A DNA stretch of 64,000 nt from Gordonia insulae (GTDB lineage Bacteria > Actinomycetota > Actinomycetes > Mycobacteriales > Mycobacteriaceae), in the NCBI RefSeq assembly GCF_003855095.1, contig NZ_CP033972.1, forward strand, positions 4,340,001 to 4,404,000, in the 5' to 3' direction. A model generated the notes under the pieces. The model made no database searches. It was not told the DNA's origin and saw only the letters and a program-made list of their open reading frames with translations. The position numbers were made by a program, and so were the translations under genes. Of this stretch, positions 8,154 through 17,616 are shown piece after piece (the first letter of the stretch is position 1; every line of letters begins with the position of its first letter).

Positions 8154-9146
8154 TCAGCCGATCTCGGATGCCAGCTGCGGCAGTGAGTGCTCCTCGTCGA
8201 ACTCCGCGTCACCGTGCGACACCGGTGTCAACGTCAGGAGGCTGGCCTCCGGCCGGCAGCAGAAGCGTGCCGGTGCGAACGGCGACGTGCCGAGACCGGC
8301 GCTGACGTGCAACTTCATCGTCGAGCCCCAGTTGGACACGCCCTTGACGCGCGAGCGGTCGATCTCGCAGTTGGTCACCAGCGCCCCGACGACCGGCAGG
8401 CAGAGCTGACCACCGTGCGTGTGCCCGGCCATCACCAGGTCGTAGCCGTCCTCGGCGAAACGGTCCAGAACGCGTGGCTCCGGTGAATGGGTCAGCCCCA
8501 GACGCAGGTGGGCGAGCGGGTTCGGTCGGCCGGCGACGGTCTCGTAGCGATCACGTTCGATGTGTGGATCGTCGACACCCGCGGCGACCACGCGAACGCC
8601 GCTCACCTCGAGTTCGCGGACCGTGTGGGTGGCGTCGAGCCAGCCGCGCTCGGAGAAGGCGGCACGCAGATCCTGCCAGGGCAGCGGGTCGCCGAACGTG
8701 CGGGTGTGGTCGGTCTTGAAGTACTGGAACGGATTCTTCAGGCGCGGTCCGAAGTAGTCGTTCGACCCGAACACGAACAGTCCCGGACGCGACAGCAGAC
8801 CGCCGAGCGACTGGATGACCGCGGGCACCGCCTGCGGGTGCGCGAGATTGTCGCCGGTGTTGATGACCAGGTCCGGCTCCAGTGACTCGAGCTCGGAGAC
8901 CCACGCCTGCTTGAGGCGCTGATGCGGCATCATGTGCAGGTCACTGATGTGCAGCACCCGCAGCGGCGCCGCACCCGGCTCCAGCACCGCGAGCGTGCTG
9001 TGCCGCAACGTGAACGCGTTGCGCTCGATCACCGTCGAATAGAAGAGTCCGGCCGCGGCCAGACCCGCGAGGCCCCCGACCGCCCGGGCCGCGGTCGAGT
9101 TCAGGCCGGGAATGACCCGGGCGATTGCGCTGTCGACGTCAACCAT
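8154..9146 (-). CDS. Membrane-anchored metallophosphoesterase (Rv3683-like)
   Basis: The protein has 330 residues. An N-terminal hydrophobic segment (about 22-42) anchors it. The calcineurin-like fold follows with HISDLHMM (metal site 1), NTGDN, GSNDYFG in place of GNHE, and GHTHGGQ near the C-terminus. This is the ykuE-type family and corresponds by position to Rv3683 beside ponA2 in M. tuberculosis. Related enzymes hydrolyse phosphodiesters or phospholipid head groups, but the substrate is unknown. TATCCT (9153-9158) ends 6 nt before ATG 9146, indicating leaderless transcription. Confidence 0.88.
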   Translation of the reverse strand: MVDVDSAIARVIPGLNSTAARAVGGLAGLAAAGLFYSTVIERNAFTLRHSTLAVLEPGAAPLRVLHISDLHMMPHQRLKQAWVSELESLEPDLVINTGDNLAHPQAVPAVIQSLGGLLSRPGLFVFGSNDYFGPRLKNPFQYFKTDHTRTFGDPLPWQDLRAAFSERGWLDATHTVRELEVSGVRVVAAGVDDPHIERDRYETVAGRPNPLAHLRLGLTHSPEPRVLDRFAEDGYDLVMAGHTHGGQLCLPVVGALVTNCEIDRSRVKGVSNWGSTMKLHVSAGLGTSPFAPARFCCRPEASLLTLTPVSHGDAEFDEEHSLPQLASEIG

Positions 9147-9211
9147 TCATTCAGGATACGCAGACAATGCGCTGCCACGCCCACGGGTTTTCCGTTCCCC
9201 GCGCGTCGGGA

Positions 9212-11662
9212 TCAGCCGGGGAGCTGGATCACCACCGGCCCCACCCCGGGCACCTGCACCGTCGTCTCGGTGGGTCCCGACGAGTCGTCGGATCGTCGGC
9301 CGTTGCTGACGTAGATGGTCACCACGCTGCCCGGCATCGCCGAATCAGACGGTGCGGTGAACACCACCGTGCCCTGCGGGCGGTTGCTGTCGACGTCGAG
9401 CTGGTTCACCTTGAACCCGGCCGCCTGCAGGCGGGACGTCGCGGCGCTCGCGGGAAGGCCGCTCACGGACGGGATGCGTCCACGGTCGCTGCCGGCCATG
9501 TAGCGCGGGTCGGTCGGGGGCAGCCGGACCGGACCGAACTTGGTGGCCACCGGCTTGATCGCCTGATACCAGGTGCGGGCCGGTTCCATACCGCCGTAGA
9601 GGTTGCCGTCGTAGCACTGCCGCAGCGGGCTGCTGCAGATGCCGGTCGGGTTGGGGCCGTCGTTGTAGACGTAGGCGGCGCCGGCGATGTTGTTGGTGAA
9701 GCCGACGAAGGCCGACGACCGGTGAGCCTCGGTGGTGCCGGTCTTACCCGACATCGGCAGGGTCCAGCCGACCGAACCGGCGGCACCGGCGGAGGTGCCG
9801 CCGCCCTTGTCGTCCTGGCTCATCGCGTTCGCGAGGCTGTTGGCCAATCCCTCTTCCACGACCTGCTCGCACTTGGGTGCGTTGAACGGGACGGCGGTCA
9901 GCGCCGGCCGCCCGTCCGGACCCATCACCGGGTTGCCGTACTGGTCCCGCTTGATCCGGCTGATCGAGGCGATGGGGTTGGGCGGACACCAGGTGCCGCC
10001 GGACGCGATCGTCGCCGCCACATTGGACAACTCGAGACCGTTGATCGGCAGGGGACCGAGGGTGAAGGAGCCGAAGTTCCCGTCCTTCACGTACTGCGCC
10101 ATGCTCTTCTCGCCGTAGCCCGACGATCCCGGCACGGTGTAGGACCGCAGCCCCAGTCGCACGGCCATGTCGACGGCCGGCTTCACCCCGGTCTGTTGCA
10201 GCAGCTTGACGAACGCGGTGTTGGGGGACTGGGCGAGGGCCTGGGTCACCGACATCGACGCCGGATACTTGCCGTCGTTCTTCACGCAGTACGCGTTCTC
10301 CGGACATCCGTAGGTGCCGCCGCTGTTACCCATCCCGTAGACGGCGACCGAACCCGGTACGGGGATGTTCGACGAGACGCCGAGCCCCTTCTCCATGGCT
10401 GCGGCGGTGGTGAAGATCTTGAAGACCGAGCCCGCGCCGTCGCCGACCATGGAGAACGGCTGGGGCTGCATGGTCTGCCCGGCGCGGAGGTTGAGCCCGT
10501 AGTTGCGGCTCGATGCCATCGCCAGCACGTCGTGCGACTTCTTGCCCGGCCGGATGGCACTCATCACGTCCGCGACGCCGTCGGAGTCCGGGCTGGCCTG
10601 GGTCTGCACCGCGCGGACCGTGGAGCGCTGCACCTCGGGATCGAGGGTGGTGCGGATGATGTAGCCGCCACGCATCACCGAGTCACGGGACATGCCGTTC
10701 TCCGCGAGGAACTGCAATGCGTAGTCACAGAAGAAGCCGTTGTTGTTGGCCGCGATACACCCCTGCATCGGTGTGCGCGGACTCGGCACCACGCCGAGAG
10801 GCTTGGCCTTCGCGGCGACGAGTTCCGCCCGACGGTCCGGGAAGTTGTCGATCATGGTGTCGATCACCGTGTTGCGCCGCTTCATCGCCGCTTCGGGGTT
10901 GGTGTACGGATCCAGCGCCGAACTCGACTGGACCATGCCGGCGAGCAGTGCCGCCTGCTCGACGGCCAGCTCGTTGGCGTGGCGTCCGAAGTAGGTCTGT
11001 GCGGCGGCCTCGATGCCGTAGGCGTTGTTGCCGTACGGGACCACGTTCAGGTAGCGCGTGACGATCTGCTTCTTCGCCTCCTGCTTGGCGGCGGCGTCGT
11101 CGAGCCCCTTGTCACGCTTGGCCTGATCGATCAGCGACTGTTCCATCGTCAGCGCCATCCGGACCTCACGCAGCTTGCGCGCCGGGGTGGTCTCGATCGC
11201 GGCCTGGCGATCTGCCTCGGTCCGTGCCAGGACGAGGAGCTGATAGTTCTTGATGTACTGCTGGTCGAGCGTCGAGGCGCCCTGCTGCACCTCGCCCGAC
11301 GACGAGTTCTTCAGCGCGGCGCGGATGGTGCCCTTCCAGTCGACGCCGTCGTGTTCCAGGAACCGGCGGTCCTCGATGGAGATGATCGCGCGGATCATGT
11401 CCGGCGAGATGTCGTTGTAGCCGACCTGATACCGGTACTGGTCGTAGAGCAACGCGATCGGCGTCCCCGCGGAGTCGGTCATCGTGGTGACCTCGGGCAG
11501 GGTGCCGTTCAGCAGCTCCGACGACACGTTCTCCACGGCGGCGGCCGCGCGATTGGACACCACGCCCAACCCGCTGGCCACTGGGTACAGCAATCCGGCG
11601 ACGAGCACACCGGCCAACAGACAGGCACCGCCCAGCGGCAGCAGTTTCTTCGAGATCGGCAC
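9212..11662 (-). CDS. ponA2: Bifunctional penicillin-binding protein (class A PBP)
   Basis: This 816-residue protein builds and cross-links peptidoglycan at the outer membrane face. One N-terminal TM helix precedes a GT51 transglycosylase domain (SIEDRRFLEHDGVDWKG with the catalytic Glu; the TPARKLREVRMALTMEQ region). The transpeptidase domain has SVFK (serine nucleophile), SPNTAF and SGKTGTTE boxes. One PASTA domain (IPSVSGLPASAATSRLQ...) is near the C-terminus. It faces whiB4 as ponA2 does in M. tuberculosis. I chose GTG 11662 because TATCCT (11669-11674) ends 6 nt upstream. GTG 11668 or a much longer N-terminus is possible but lacks such support. Confidence 0.92.
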   Translation of the reverse strand: MPISKKLLPLGGACLLAGVLVAGLLYPVASGLGVVSNRAAAAVENVSSELLNGTLPEVTTMTDSAGTPIALLYDQYRYQVGYNDISPDMIRAIISIEDRRFLEHDGVDWKGTIRAALKNSSSGEVQQGASTLDQQYIKNYQLLVLARTEADRQAAIETTPARKLREVRMALTMEQSLIDQAKRDKGLDDAAAKQEAKKQIVTRYLNVVPYGNNAYGIEAAAQTYFGRHANELAVEQAALLAGMVQSSSALDPYTNPEAAMKRRNTVIDTMIDNFPDRRAELVAAKAKPLGVVPSPRTPMQGCIAANNNGFFCDYALQFLAENGMSRDSVMRGGYIIRTTLDPEVQRSTVRAVQTQASPDSDGVADVMSAIRPGKKSHDVLAMASSRNYGLNLRAGQTMQPQPFSMVGDGAGSVFKIFTTAAAMEKGLGVSSNIPVPGSVAVYGMGNSGGTYGCPENAYCVKNDGKYPASMSVTQALAQSPNTAFVKLLQQTGVKPAVDMAVRLGLRSYTVPGSSGYGEKSMAQYVKDGNFGSFTLGPLPINGLELSNVAATIASGGTWCPPNPIASISRIKRDQYGNPVMGPDGRPALTAVPFNAPKCEQVVEEGLANSLANAMSQDDKGGGTSAGAAGSVGWTLPMSGKTGTTEAHRSSAFVGFTNNIAGAAYVYNDGPNPTGICSSPLRQCYDGNLYGGMEPARTWYQAIKPVATKFGPVRLPPTDPRYMAGSDRGRIPSVSGLPASAATSRLQAAGFKVNQLDVDSNRPQGTVVFTAPSDSAMPGSVVTIYVSNGRRSDDSSGPTETTVQVPGVGPVVIQLPG

Positions 11663-11997
11663 ACGCACAGGATACGTGTGATGAGCGGGACATCGTCCGA
11701 CCGTGACCTGCGGGGGGTCGCGATCCCATCTCGGTGGGCTGACCTGCGCAGATCGCATTTGTTTGCACGATGGTGCCATTTTCTTGGCTCCAGGGGTTGC
11801 GCTCCCATGCACAGATCCTTAAATTGAGTGCAGAATGTGACTCACCTAACAATCCGCAGGGAATGTGAACCGCCCCGAGCAGGTGGGACGCGTGACCAGC
11901 ATGAATGGGTGATCGGGTGGGGCATTCACGGTCAAGAACGTCGGGCGATGTGGGAGCACACGACCGGCGCGACACAACGACAGATTGGGGTCGGCGG
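11663..11997. promoter_or_regulatory. ponA2-whiB4 divergent intergenic region
   Basis: This is 335 bp without a gene. On the minus strand it holds the ponA2 -10 hexamer TATCCT (11669-11674). The rest, including an AT-richer patch near 11810-11860, must hold the whiB4 promoter, but I cannot pick a convincing -10/-35 pair. Open frames here have no family features. Confidence 0.5.
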
Positions 11998-12312
11998 ATG
12001 GCGATTGCGGCAGTTTCCACCGGAGATGACGCTCGGTTGATGTGGGTGTCACAAGCGCGATGCCGGGGAGGAAACCCCGACGACCTGTTCGTTCGAGGAG
12101 CGGCGCAGCGGAAGGCCGCGACGATCTGCCGGCACTGCCCGGTGCAGCTCGAATGTGGTGCCGATGCCCTCGACAACCGGGTGGAGTTCGGGGTCTGGGG
12201 CGGCATGACCGAGCGGCAGCGGCGAGCACTTCTCCGGCAGCATCCGGAGGTCACGTCGTGGGCGCAGTTCTTCGACGCCCAGCGACGACGGCAGCGCGCC
12301 GACGCTGTGTGA
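11998..12312 (+). CDS. whiB4: WhiB-family iron-sulfur redox regulator, WhiB4-like
   Basis: This 104-residue transcription factor binds a 4Fe-4S cluster sensitive to O2 and NO. The four cysteines are in QARC, CRHC and QLEC, spaced C...C-x2-C-x5-C. The WhiB turn GVWGG is followed by TERQRRALLRQHPE and a basic tail. The FVRGAAQRKAA segment matches my recollection of M. tuberculosis WhiB4, and the ponA2 neighbour agrees. ATG 11998 is preferred because it leaves a short N-terminus as in WhiB4. ATG 12040 would give 90 residues, and an earlier in-frame start at 11905 is unlikely. Confidence 0.9.
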   Translation: MAIAAVSTGDDARLMWVSQARCRGGNPDDLFVRGAAQRKAATICRHCPVQLECGADALDNRVEFGVWGGMTERQRRALLRQHPEVTSWAQFFDAQRRRQRADAV

Positions 12313-12393
12313 GTGCCCGACAGGACACGGGCGACACGCGTACGAGACAGGATGGCCGACCCGAGGGGGTCGGCCATCGTGCTGTCCGGGGTC

Positions 12394-13506
12394 TCAGCCC
12401 CGGCTGGTGATCTGCTCGGCGACCGCGCGCAGGGCCACCGCGTCGGCGACCTCGAACGGCAGCGACGGGACCCCGACGATCGGCACCGCCGGATGGGCCG
12501 CGGTGAACCGCTGCAGGAGGTGCAGTTCCCGTTTTCCGGTGGTGGCCCGGTCGGCGTGGATCTCCAGGACGCCGCGCGTGAGTTCGTCGTCGACGCTCTC
12601 GAGCGCCGCCCGCGCCGACGACTCGGAGATCGTCGTCAGATTCGGATGCGTGCGGTTGAGGATCAGTCCGGCCAGCGGCATGGATTCCTCGGAGAGCCGG
12701 TCGACGAAGAACGCGGCCTCACGTAGCGCGTCCGGCTCGGCCGCCGCGACGACGGCGAACCGGGTACCCGGCTGCTTGAGCAGCTCGTAGGTCTTGAGTG
12801 CGCGGTCCTGGAAACCGCCGAACATCGAGTCCAGCGACTGCACGAACATCGCGACGTCACGCAGCATGTCGCCGCCGATGATGGTCGACACGCCGCGCAT
12901 CGCGAGGCTCATCGCGCCGGTGACCATCCGGCCCACGCCACGACCGCCGCCGACGAGCACCTTCATCAACCGGCCGGACAGGAACGACCCGAGACGCTGT
13001 GGGGCGTCGAGGAAGTCGAGGGCGTTGCGCGACGGCGGCGTGTCCACGACGATCAGATCCCAGCGATCCTGCTCGAGCAGCTTGCCGAGCTTCTCCATCG
13101 CCATGTACTCCTGCGTGCCGGAGAACGACGACGCCATCGTCTGATAGAAGGAGTTCTCCATGATCGCGGCCGCGCGTTCGGGCGTCGAGTACTCGATCAC
13201 CATCTCGTCGAAGGTGCGCCGCATGTCGAGCATCATCGCGTCGAGCGAGCCCGCGCCTGCGACATCGCTCCCGCTCCCCAGATCCACCGGCTGCGGGTCA
13301 TTGGTGAGTTCCGACATCCCCAGCGATTGGGCGAGCCTGCGTGCGGGGTCGATGGTCAGCACCGCGACGGTCCGACCGTGCTCGGCCGCATAGATCGCCA
13401 TGGCCGCGGCGGTGGTGGTCTTGCCGACGCCGCCCGCACCGCAGCAGATGATCACACGTGTGGCGGGATCCGTGAGCACCGAGCCCATCTTGAGATCGAG
13501 GGGCAT
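12394..13506 (-). CDS. ArsA/GET3-like anion-transporting ATPase, second of a pair (Rv3680-like)
   Basis: The 370-residue P-loop ATPase has Walker [11 protein letters not shown] at about 24-33, the ArsA signature [15 protein letters not shown], and [15 protein letters not shown] in the switch II region. It follows its paralogue with a TGATG overlap at 13506-13510, so the two subunits are probably made in equal amounts and act as a complex. The M. tuberculosis homologues (Rv3679-Rv3680, recalled) have been linked to protection from toxic small molecules and glycerol stress. GTG 13509 directly before ATG 13506 is an equally possible start. Confidence 0.9.
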   Translation of the reverse strand: MPLDLKMGSVLTDPATRVIICCGAGGVGKTTTAAAMAIYAAEHGRTVAVLTIDPARRLAQSLGMSELTNDPQPVDLGSGSDVAGAGSLDAMMLDMRRTFDEMVIEYSTPERAAAIMENSFYQTMASSFSGTQEYMAMEKLGKLLEQDRWDLIVVDTPPSRNALDFLDAPQRLGSFLSGRLMKVLVGGGRGVGRMVTGAMSLAMRGVSTIIGGDMLRDVAMFVQSLDSMFGGFQDRALKTYELLKQPGTRFAVVAAAEPDALREAAFFVDRLSEESMPLAGLILNRTHPNLTTISESSARAALESVDDELTRGVLEIHADRATTGKRELHLLQRFTAAHPAVPIVGVPSLPFEVADAVALRAVAEQITSRG

Positions 13507-14531
13507 CACGCACCCGCTTTCTGGAGGAGGTTCGCCAGCTCGTAGATCGATCCGAGGTCGATGCCGTCACCGAGGGCCGGCAGCTCCAGCGTCGGGAGTT
13601 CGACGTCGTCGAGCTGGGCCTTGGCCACCTGCTGCGCCTGCAGACGGGTCGCGTGCTCGATGGTCTCGGTGAGCAGGCCGGCCAGATCCTCCTCGGACAC
13701 GGTCAGTCCCGCCGCGGTCAGGTTCTCGAGGACTCGTGGAGCGTCGACGACGCCCTCCGCGATGTCGTCGATGGAATCGGCGGGCAGATGGGTCGGGTTG
13801 ACCCGGTTGATGATGAGGGTGCCGATGGTGAGGTTCTTGGCGCGCAGCTCGTCGACGGCCTCGACCGTCTCCTGGATCGGCATCGCCTCCAGCAGCGTCA
13901 CCAGATGGATCACCGTGTCGGGGGAGTGCAGCAGCTTGACGACGCCGTCGCTCTGGTTGCGGATCGGGCCGGTCTTGGCGAGATCGGCCATCGCCTTGGT
14001 GACGTCGAGGAAGCTGCCGATCCGCCCGGTCGGCGGGGCGTCGACCACGACGGCGTCGTAGACCCGCCGGCCCTGCTTGTCGGTATGGATGATCCGTTCC
14101 TTGATCTTCCCGGTGATCAGGACGTCGCGCAGACCCGGGGCGACCGTCGTGACGAAGTCGATCGCGCCGATGCGCTTCATCGCCCGGCCGGCGAAGCCGA
14201 GGTTGTAGAACATGTCCAGGTACTCGAGCAGGGCGTGCTCGATGTCGAGGGCCAGTGCCGACACCTCGCCGCCACCCGACGCGGTGGCGATCTTCGTGTC
14301 GGTCGGAGGCAGGGGCGGGATGTCGAAGAGCTGTGCGATGCCCTGGCGGCCTTCACATTCGACGAGCAGCACCTTCTTGCCGTCGGCGGCCAGCGCCAGC
14401 GCGAGCGCGGCGGCGATGGTCGTCTTGCCGGTGCCGCCCTTGCCGGAGACGAAGTGCAGGCGGGCACGTCCCGCAGCATCGGGCCATTCGTTGGCGTGCC
14501 CGGTGTTATCGAGCGGTGTCTCGTTCCCCAC
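13506..14531 (-). CDS. ArsA/GET3-like anion-transporting ATPase, first of a pair (Rv3679-like)
   Basis: The 341-residue protein has the deviant Walker [10 protein letters not shown] near residue 30, the switch region [23 protein letters not shown], and a long helical middle typical of ArsA-like ATPases. It is co-translated with the downstream paralogue. GTG 14531 is supported by TATGGT (14538-14543) ending exactly 6 nt upstream, as for a leaderless message. The promoter faces that of the DUF4177 gene, with 43 bp between the two start codons. Confidence 0.9.
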   Translation of the reverse strand: MGNETPLDNTGHANEWPDAAGRARLHFVSGKGGTGKTTIAAALALALAADGKKVLLVECEGRQGIAQLFDIPPLPPTDTKIATASGGGEVSALALDIEHALLEYLDMFYNLGFAGRAMKRIGAIDFVTTVAPGLRDVLITGKIKERIIHTDKQGRRVYDAVVVDAPPTGRIGSFLDVTKAMADLAKTGPIRNQSDGVVKLLHSPDTVIHLVTLLEAMPIQETVEAVDELRAKNLTIGTLIINRVNPTHLPADSIDDIAEGVVDAPRVLENLTAAGLTVSEEDLAGLLTETIEHATRLQAQQVAKAQLDDVELPTLELPALGDGIDLGSIYELANLLQKAGA

Positions 14532-14537
14532 CGCATC

Positions 14538-14568
14538 ACCATATCGACAAGGTGGTACCGGTTAGGGT
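14538..14568. promoter_or_regulatory. Compact bidirectional promoter (ATPase pair / DUF4177-RidA)
   Basis: The minus-strand -10 TATGGT (14538-14543) serves the ATPase operon. The plus-strand -10 TAGGGT (14563-14568) serves the DUF4177 gene. Only 19 bp lie between them, and each ends 6 nt before a start codon. Each promoter's -35 zone must overlap the other promoter, so mutual exclusion or joint regulation is expected. Confidence 0.6.
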
Positions 14569-14574
14569 GGGTCC

Positions 14575-14739
14575 ATGAGTGAAGTGACCGCGTGGGAGTA
14601 CGTGACGGTACCGCTGCTGACACACGCAACCAAGCAGATTCTCGATCAGTGGGGTTCCGACGGCTGGGAGCTGGTGAGTGTTCTGCCTGGTCCGACCGGT
14701 GAGCAGCACGTCGCGTACCTGAAACGACCGAAGGGCTGA
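14575..14739 (+). CDS. Small DUF4177-type protein (54 aa)
   Basis: Translation from ATG 14575 gives MSEVTAWEYVTVPLL, then HATKQILDQWGSDGWELVSV and an LKRPKG end. The WEY..VP..T...ILD..G..GWELV pattern is that of DUF4177, a small beta-rich protein of unknown function that sits next to RidA and the paired ATPases in many actinobacteria. TAGGGT ends 6 nt before the ATG, pointing to a leaderless message. The RidA gene begins 4 bp after the stop, so the two form an operon. Confidence 0.85.
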   Translation: MSEVTAWEYVTVPLLTHATKQILDQWGSDGWELVSVLPGPTGEQHVAYLKRPKG

Positions 14740-14743
14740 CGCG

Positions 14744-15217
14744 ATGGCAACGACGTGGTCGCAACGACTCGACGAGCTGGGCATCGCGCTCCCGGCCGTG
14801 GTCGCCCCGGTCGCCAGTTACGTCCCGGCCGTGCGAACCGGGAATCTCGTGTACACCGCCGGCCAGTTGCCCATCGTGAACGGGAAGCTCGACGTCACCG
14901 GCAAGGTGCACGAGGGTGCCGAGGGCGTGGTGGACCCGGATCAGGCGAACGCCGCCGCCCGCACATGCGCACTGAACGCACTGGCCGCCGTCGACGCGCT
15001 CGTCGGGATCGACTCGGTGGTCCGTGTCGTCAAGGTGGTCGGGTTCGTCGCGTCCGCGCACGGGTTCACCGGACAACCCGCCGTCATCAACGGGGCATCC
15101 GATCTGCTCGGCGAGATCTTCGGCGACGCGGGCGTCCACGCACGTTCCGCGGTCGGCGTCGCCGAACTGCCGCTGGGGGCTCCGGTCGAGGTCGAACTGA
15201 TCGTCGAGGTCGCCTGA
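14744..15217 (+). CDS. RidA/YjgF-family protein (Rv3678-like)
   Basis: The 157-residue protein has the RidA fold: LVYTAGQLPIVNGK near the N-terminus, the ANAAARTCALNALAAVDALVG helix, and a C-terminal strand with GAPVEVELIVEVA. Canonical RidA enzymes hydrolyse reactive enamine/imine intermediates from PLP enzymes using an Arg in the R-x-A-V-G-V-A-x-L-P motif, here RSAVGVAELPLG. The arginine is present, so deaminase activity is plausible. It follows the DUF4177 gene by 4 bp. Confidence 0.88.
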   Translation: MATTWSQRLDELGIALPAVVAPVASYVPAVRTGNLVYTAGQLPIVNGKLDVTGKVHEGAEGVVDPDQANAAARTCALNALAAVDALVGIDSVVRVVKVVGFVASAHGFTGQPAVINGASDLLGEIFGDAGVHARSAVGVAELPLGAPVEVELIVEVA

Positions 15218-15237
15218 CCGATGTCGCCTGACCGCTA

Positions 15238-15994
15238 GTGGACGTCGCCCTCCTCATCGCGGCGGCCGCCGCGGCGGGATGGGTCGACGCGGTGGTCGGC
15301 GGCGGCGGACTCGTCCTCATCCCCGCGCTGCTGATCGCATTTCCGGGACTGGCGCCGGCGACCGCACTCGGCACCAACAAGCTCGCCGCGGTCTTCGGCA
15401 CCGCGTCGGCGGCCGTCGCCTATGCGCGCCGGCTGACGGTCGACTTCCGGCGGCTGGTTCCGGTGTTCATCAGTGCGGTGCTGTTCTCCGGCCTCGGCGC
15501 ATACGTCGCGAGTCGACTGCCGGCCGGCGTGTTCACCCCCATCGTGCTGTGTCTGCTGGTCGCGGTGGGTCTGTTCGTCGCGTTGAACCGGATTCGGTTC
15601 GGGCGCAGCGGTTTCCCGGCCACGGTGGTCGATCGTCCTCGGGCTTGTGGTGGCCGGGGTGGTGATCGCCTTCTACGACGGCGTGATGGGTCCGGGTACG
15701 GGCACCTTCCTCATCATCAGTCTGACCGCGCTGGTCGGCACCGGATTCCTGGAGAGTTCGGCGATGGCCAAGGTGATCAACACCGGTACCAACCTCGGCG
15801 CGCTCGCGGTTTTCGCCTGGCAGGGAAACATCTTGTGGCTGTTGGGGATCGGTCTCGCGGTCGCCAACGTGGCGGGCGCCCAACTCGGCGCGCACATGGC
15901 CATCGGACGGGGTAGTGGTTTCGTCCGGTGGGTGCTGCTGGTCGTCGTGGTGGTGATGGTCGGGAAGTTGGGCTACGACCTGGTGTCCGGGTGA
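15238..15994 (+). pseudogene. TSUP-family (TauE/SafE) permease with a +1 frameshift
   Basis: From GTG 15238 the frame encodes an N-terminal half typical of TSUP anion exporters (GWVDAVVGGGGLVLIPALL, ALGTNKLAAVFGT). Near 15600-15640 it runs into an Arg/Gly-rich nonsense tail. The C-terminal half (AGVVIAFYDGVMGPGTGTFL, AMAKVINTGTNLGALAVF) continues in the +1 frame to the stop at 15994. Dropping one base joins them into a 251-residue, roughly eight-helix protein of normal length. Substrates in this family include sulfite and other organic sulfur anions. Either the gene is inactivated or the sequence carries a one-base error. Confidence 0.8.
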
Positions 15995-16048
15995 TCGGCG
16001 GCGACGTCGGGACTGGTGCCGGGCGGACTGTGGCGCAACACTGACTGG

Positions 16049-17317
16049 GTGAGCAATCGACCGAGTCCCGGACCGAGCGATACCGTCCTGTCCACGTCCG
16101 ACGACGGCTTCCGGCGCCGGGTGCAGCGTCGGACCGTCGCGCTGCTCTGTTTCGCGCAGGTGTTGGGCGGACTGGCGATGGGCTCGTCGCTGGCCCTCGG
16201 TGCGATTCTCGGCGAACAACTCTCCGGGGCGGAGTCGCTGGCCGGCTTGCCCACCACGGTCCTCACCCTCGGCGCGGCGGCGGCCGGACTGCCGCTGGCG
16301 GCGCTGGCCCAACGGTCCGGCCGACGTCCCGCACTGGCCACCGGTTTCCTGATCGCGACCGCCGGTGCCGCGGTGGTGGCGTCGGCGGTGGACCTCGGAT
16401 GGTTCCCGCTGCTCCTGCTGGGTATGGCCGGCATCGGCTCGGGCACTGCGGTGAGTCTGCAATCACGTTTTGCTGCAACCGATCTCGCGACACCGCGGAC
16501 CCGCGGTCGCGACCTTTCGCTGGTCGTGTGGACGACCATGGTGGGTGCCGTCGCGGGGCCCGCGGTCCTGCCGCTCGGCGCGGATCTGGCGAGTCTGCTG
16601 CACGTCGACGAACTGGCCGGACCGTTCATCATCGGCGCCGCGGGCACCGCCGCCGCGGCAGCCGTGCTGTGGATCGGTCTCCGTCCCGATCCGCTGCACG
16701 TCGCGGCCGATCGTGCGCCGGCGGCCGCGGTGTCGAAACCCTCTCTGGCGCAGGGCTTCGAGACGATCCGACGCCACGCCGGCGCGCGCAACGCGGTGGT
16801 GTCGGTGGTATCCGCGCACGCGGTGATGGTGGCGGTGATGGCGTTGACGCCGGTGCACATGTCACACGGCGGGGCGAGTCTCACGGTGGTCGGTCTCTCC
16901 ATCAGCGCACACGTCGCGGGGATGTATGCGCTCGCGCCGGTGATGGGCATCCTGACCGATCGGCTCGGCCGCGTGCCGACGGTGCTGATCGGGCAGGCGC
17001 TGCTGCTGGCCGGTTGCGTCACCGGCTTCGCGCTGAACGAGTCGCAAGCGGGGCTGGTGGTCGCGCTCGTCCTGCTCGGCCTGGGGTGGTCGGCCGCGAC
17101 CGTCGCCGGCTCCACGATGCTGACCGACAGTGTCGACGTCGCGATGCGACCCCGCGTGCAGGGCATCAGCGATACCTCGATGAGCCTGGCCGGCGCGATC
17201 GCCGGGGCGACGGCCGGTGTCGTCGTCGGCCTGTTCGGTTACCCGGTTCTGGTCCTGGCGGCAGGCGCGGTCAGCGTGGCCGCCGCGGCCTACCTCGTGG
17301 TGGACCGGGCGCGGTGA
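16049..17317 (+). CDS. MFS transporter
   Basis: The 422-residue protein has twelve predicted hydrophobic helices, an N-terminal polar tail, the loop 2-3 motif variant AQRSGRRPAL, and a second copy, TDRLGRVPTVL, after helix 8. It is a proton-driven drug or metabolite efflux type by general resemblance; the substrate is unknown. GTG 16049 is chosen over an earlier GTG at 16016 because it lies closer to the conserved N-terminus, but neither has a clear Shine-Dalgarno. It lies 54 bp downstream of the broken TSUP gene on the same strand. Confidence 0.8.
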   Translation: MSNRPSPGPSDTVLSTSDDGFRRRVQRRTVALLCFAQVLGGLAMGSSLALGAILGEQLSGAESLAGLPTTVLTLGAAAAGLPLAALAQRSGRRPALATGFLIATAGAAVVASAVDLGWFPLLLLGMAGIGSGTAVSLQSRFAATDLATPRTRGRDLSLVVWTTMVGAVAGPAVLPLGADLASLLHVDELAGPFIIGAAGTAAAAAVLWIGLRPDPLHVAADRAPAAAVSKPSLAQGFETIRRHAGARNAVVSVVSAHAVMVAVMALTPVHMSHGGASLTVVGLSISAHVAGMYALAPVMGILTDRLGRVPTVLIGQALLLAGCVTGFALNESQAGLVVALVLLGLGWSAATVAGSTMLTDSVDVAMRPRVQGISDTSMSLAGAIAGATAGVVVGLFGYPVLVLAAGAVSVAAAAYLVVDRAR

Positions 17318-17412
17318 GGGGATGAAGGAGTCGAGGTGACGATCGCGGCCGGCCCCGTCTACGGTTGTGCCACAACGGCGACCGCCGGCGGGCATCTGGG
17401 ACGGGGGCGGAC

Positions 17413-17616
17413 ATGATCGGGACGACCGGTGTGGTGACCCTCGCCATCGGCGGCGGCGACGCCCTCGGTGAGGTGGAACTCGCCCTGGCCGGCGGCAGCG
17501 AGCGGTTCCTCGCCCTCGCGGCCGAGCCGATCGCCGTCGACGCCACCGTCCTGGTCATCGGTGTCCGAACCGGCCGGATCGTCGACGTCGAGCCCTGGGT
17601 GCCGCTACCGAGGTGA
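17413..17616 (+). CDS. Small OB-fold protein, NfeD C-terminal type (67 aa)
   Basis: Starting at ATG 17413 after GGGGGCGG, this 67-residue protein begins MIGTTGVVTL and ends VVGVRTGRIVDVEPW-like (VLVIGVRTGRIVDVEPW). The pattern (G.VG.a...L.P.G.v...g....a.....i..G..V.V....g..l.V) is the NfeD OB-fold, here with no membrane helices. NfeD-type proteins pair with flotillin/SPFH proteins, and a flotillin gene lies 167 bp downstream. It is probably an accessory of that membrane scaffold. Confidence 0.72.
   Translation: MIGTTGVVTLAIGGGDALGEVELALAGGSERFLALAAEPIAVDATVLVIGVRTGRIVDVEPWVPLPR

Noticed and set aside
11663-11812. Longer N-terminus for PonA2 beginning at 11812
   Set aside because: The extra 50 residues are not protein-like, and the stretch contains the -10 element placed for a start at 11662.
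9125-11827. 900-residue open frame opposite ponA2
   Set aside because: It is rich in Arg, Gly and His and has no domains. It mirrors a well-supported PBP, which is typical of antisense frames in high-GC DNA.
15600-15650. Programmed frameshift in the TSUP gene
   Set aside because: There is no slippery heptamer or downstream pseudoknot, and TSUP proteins are not known to use recoding. A plain mutation or sequence error is simpler.
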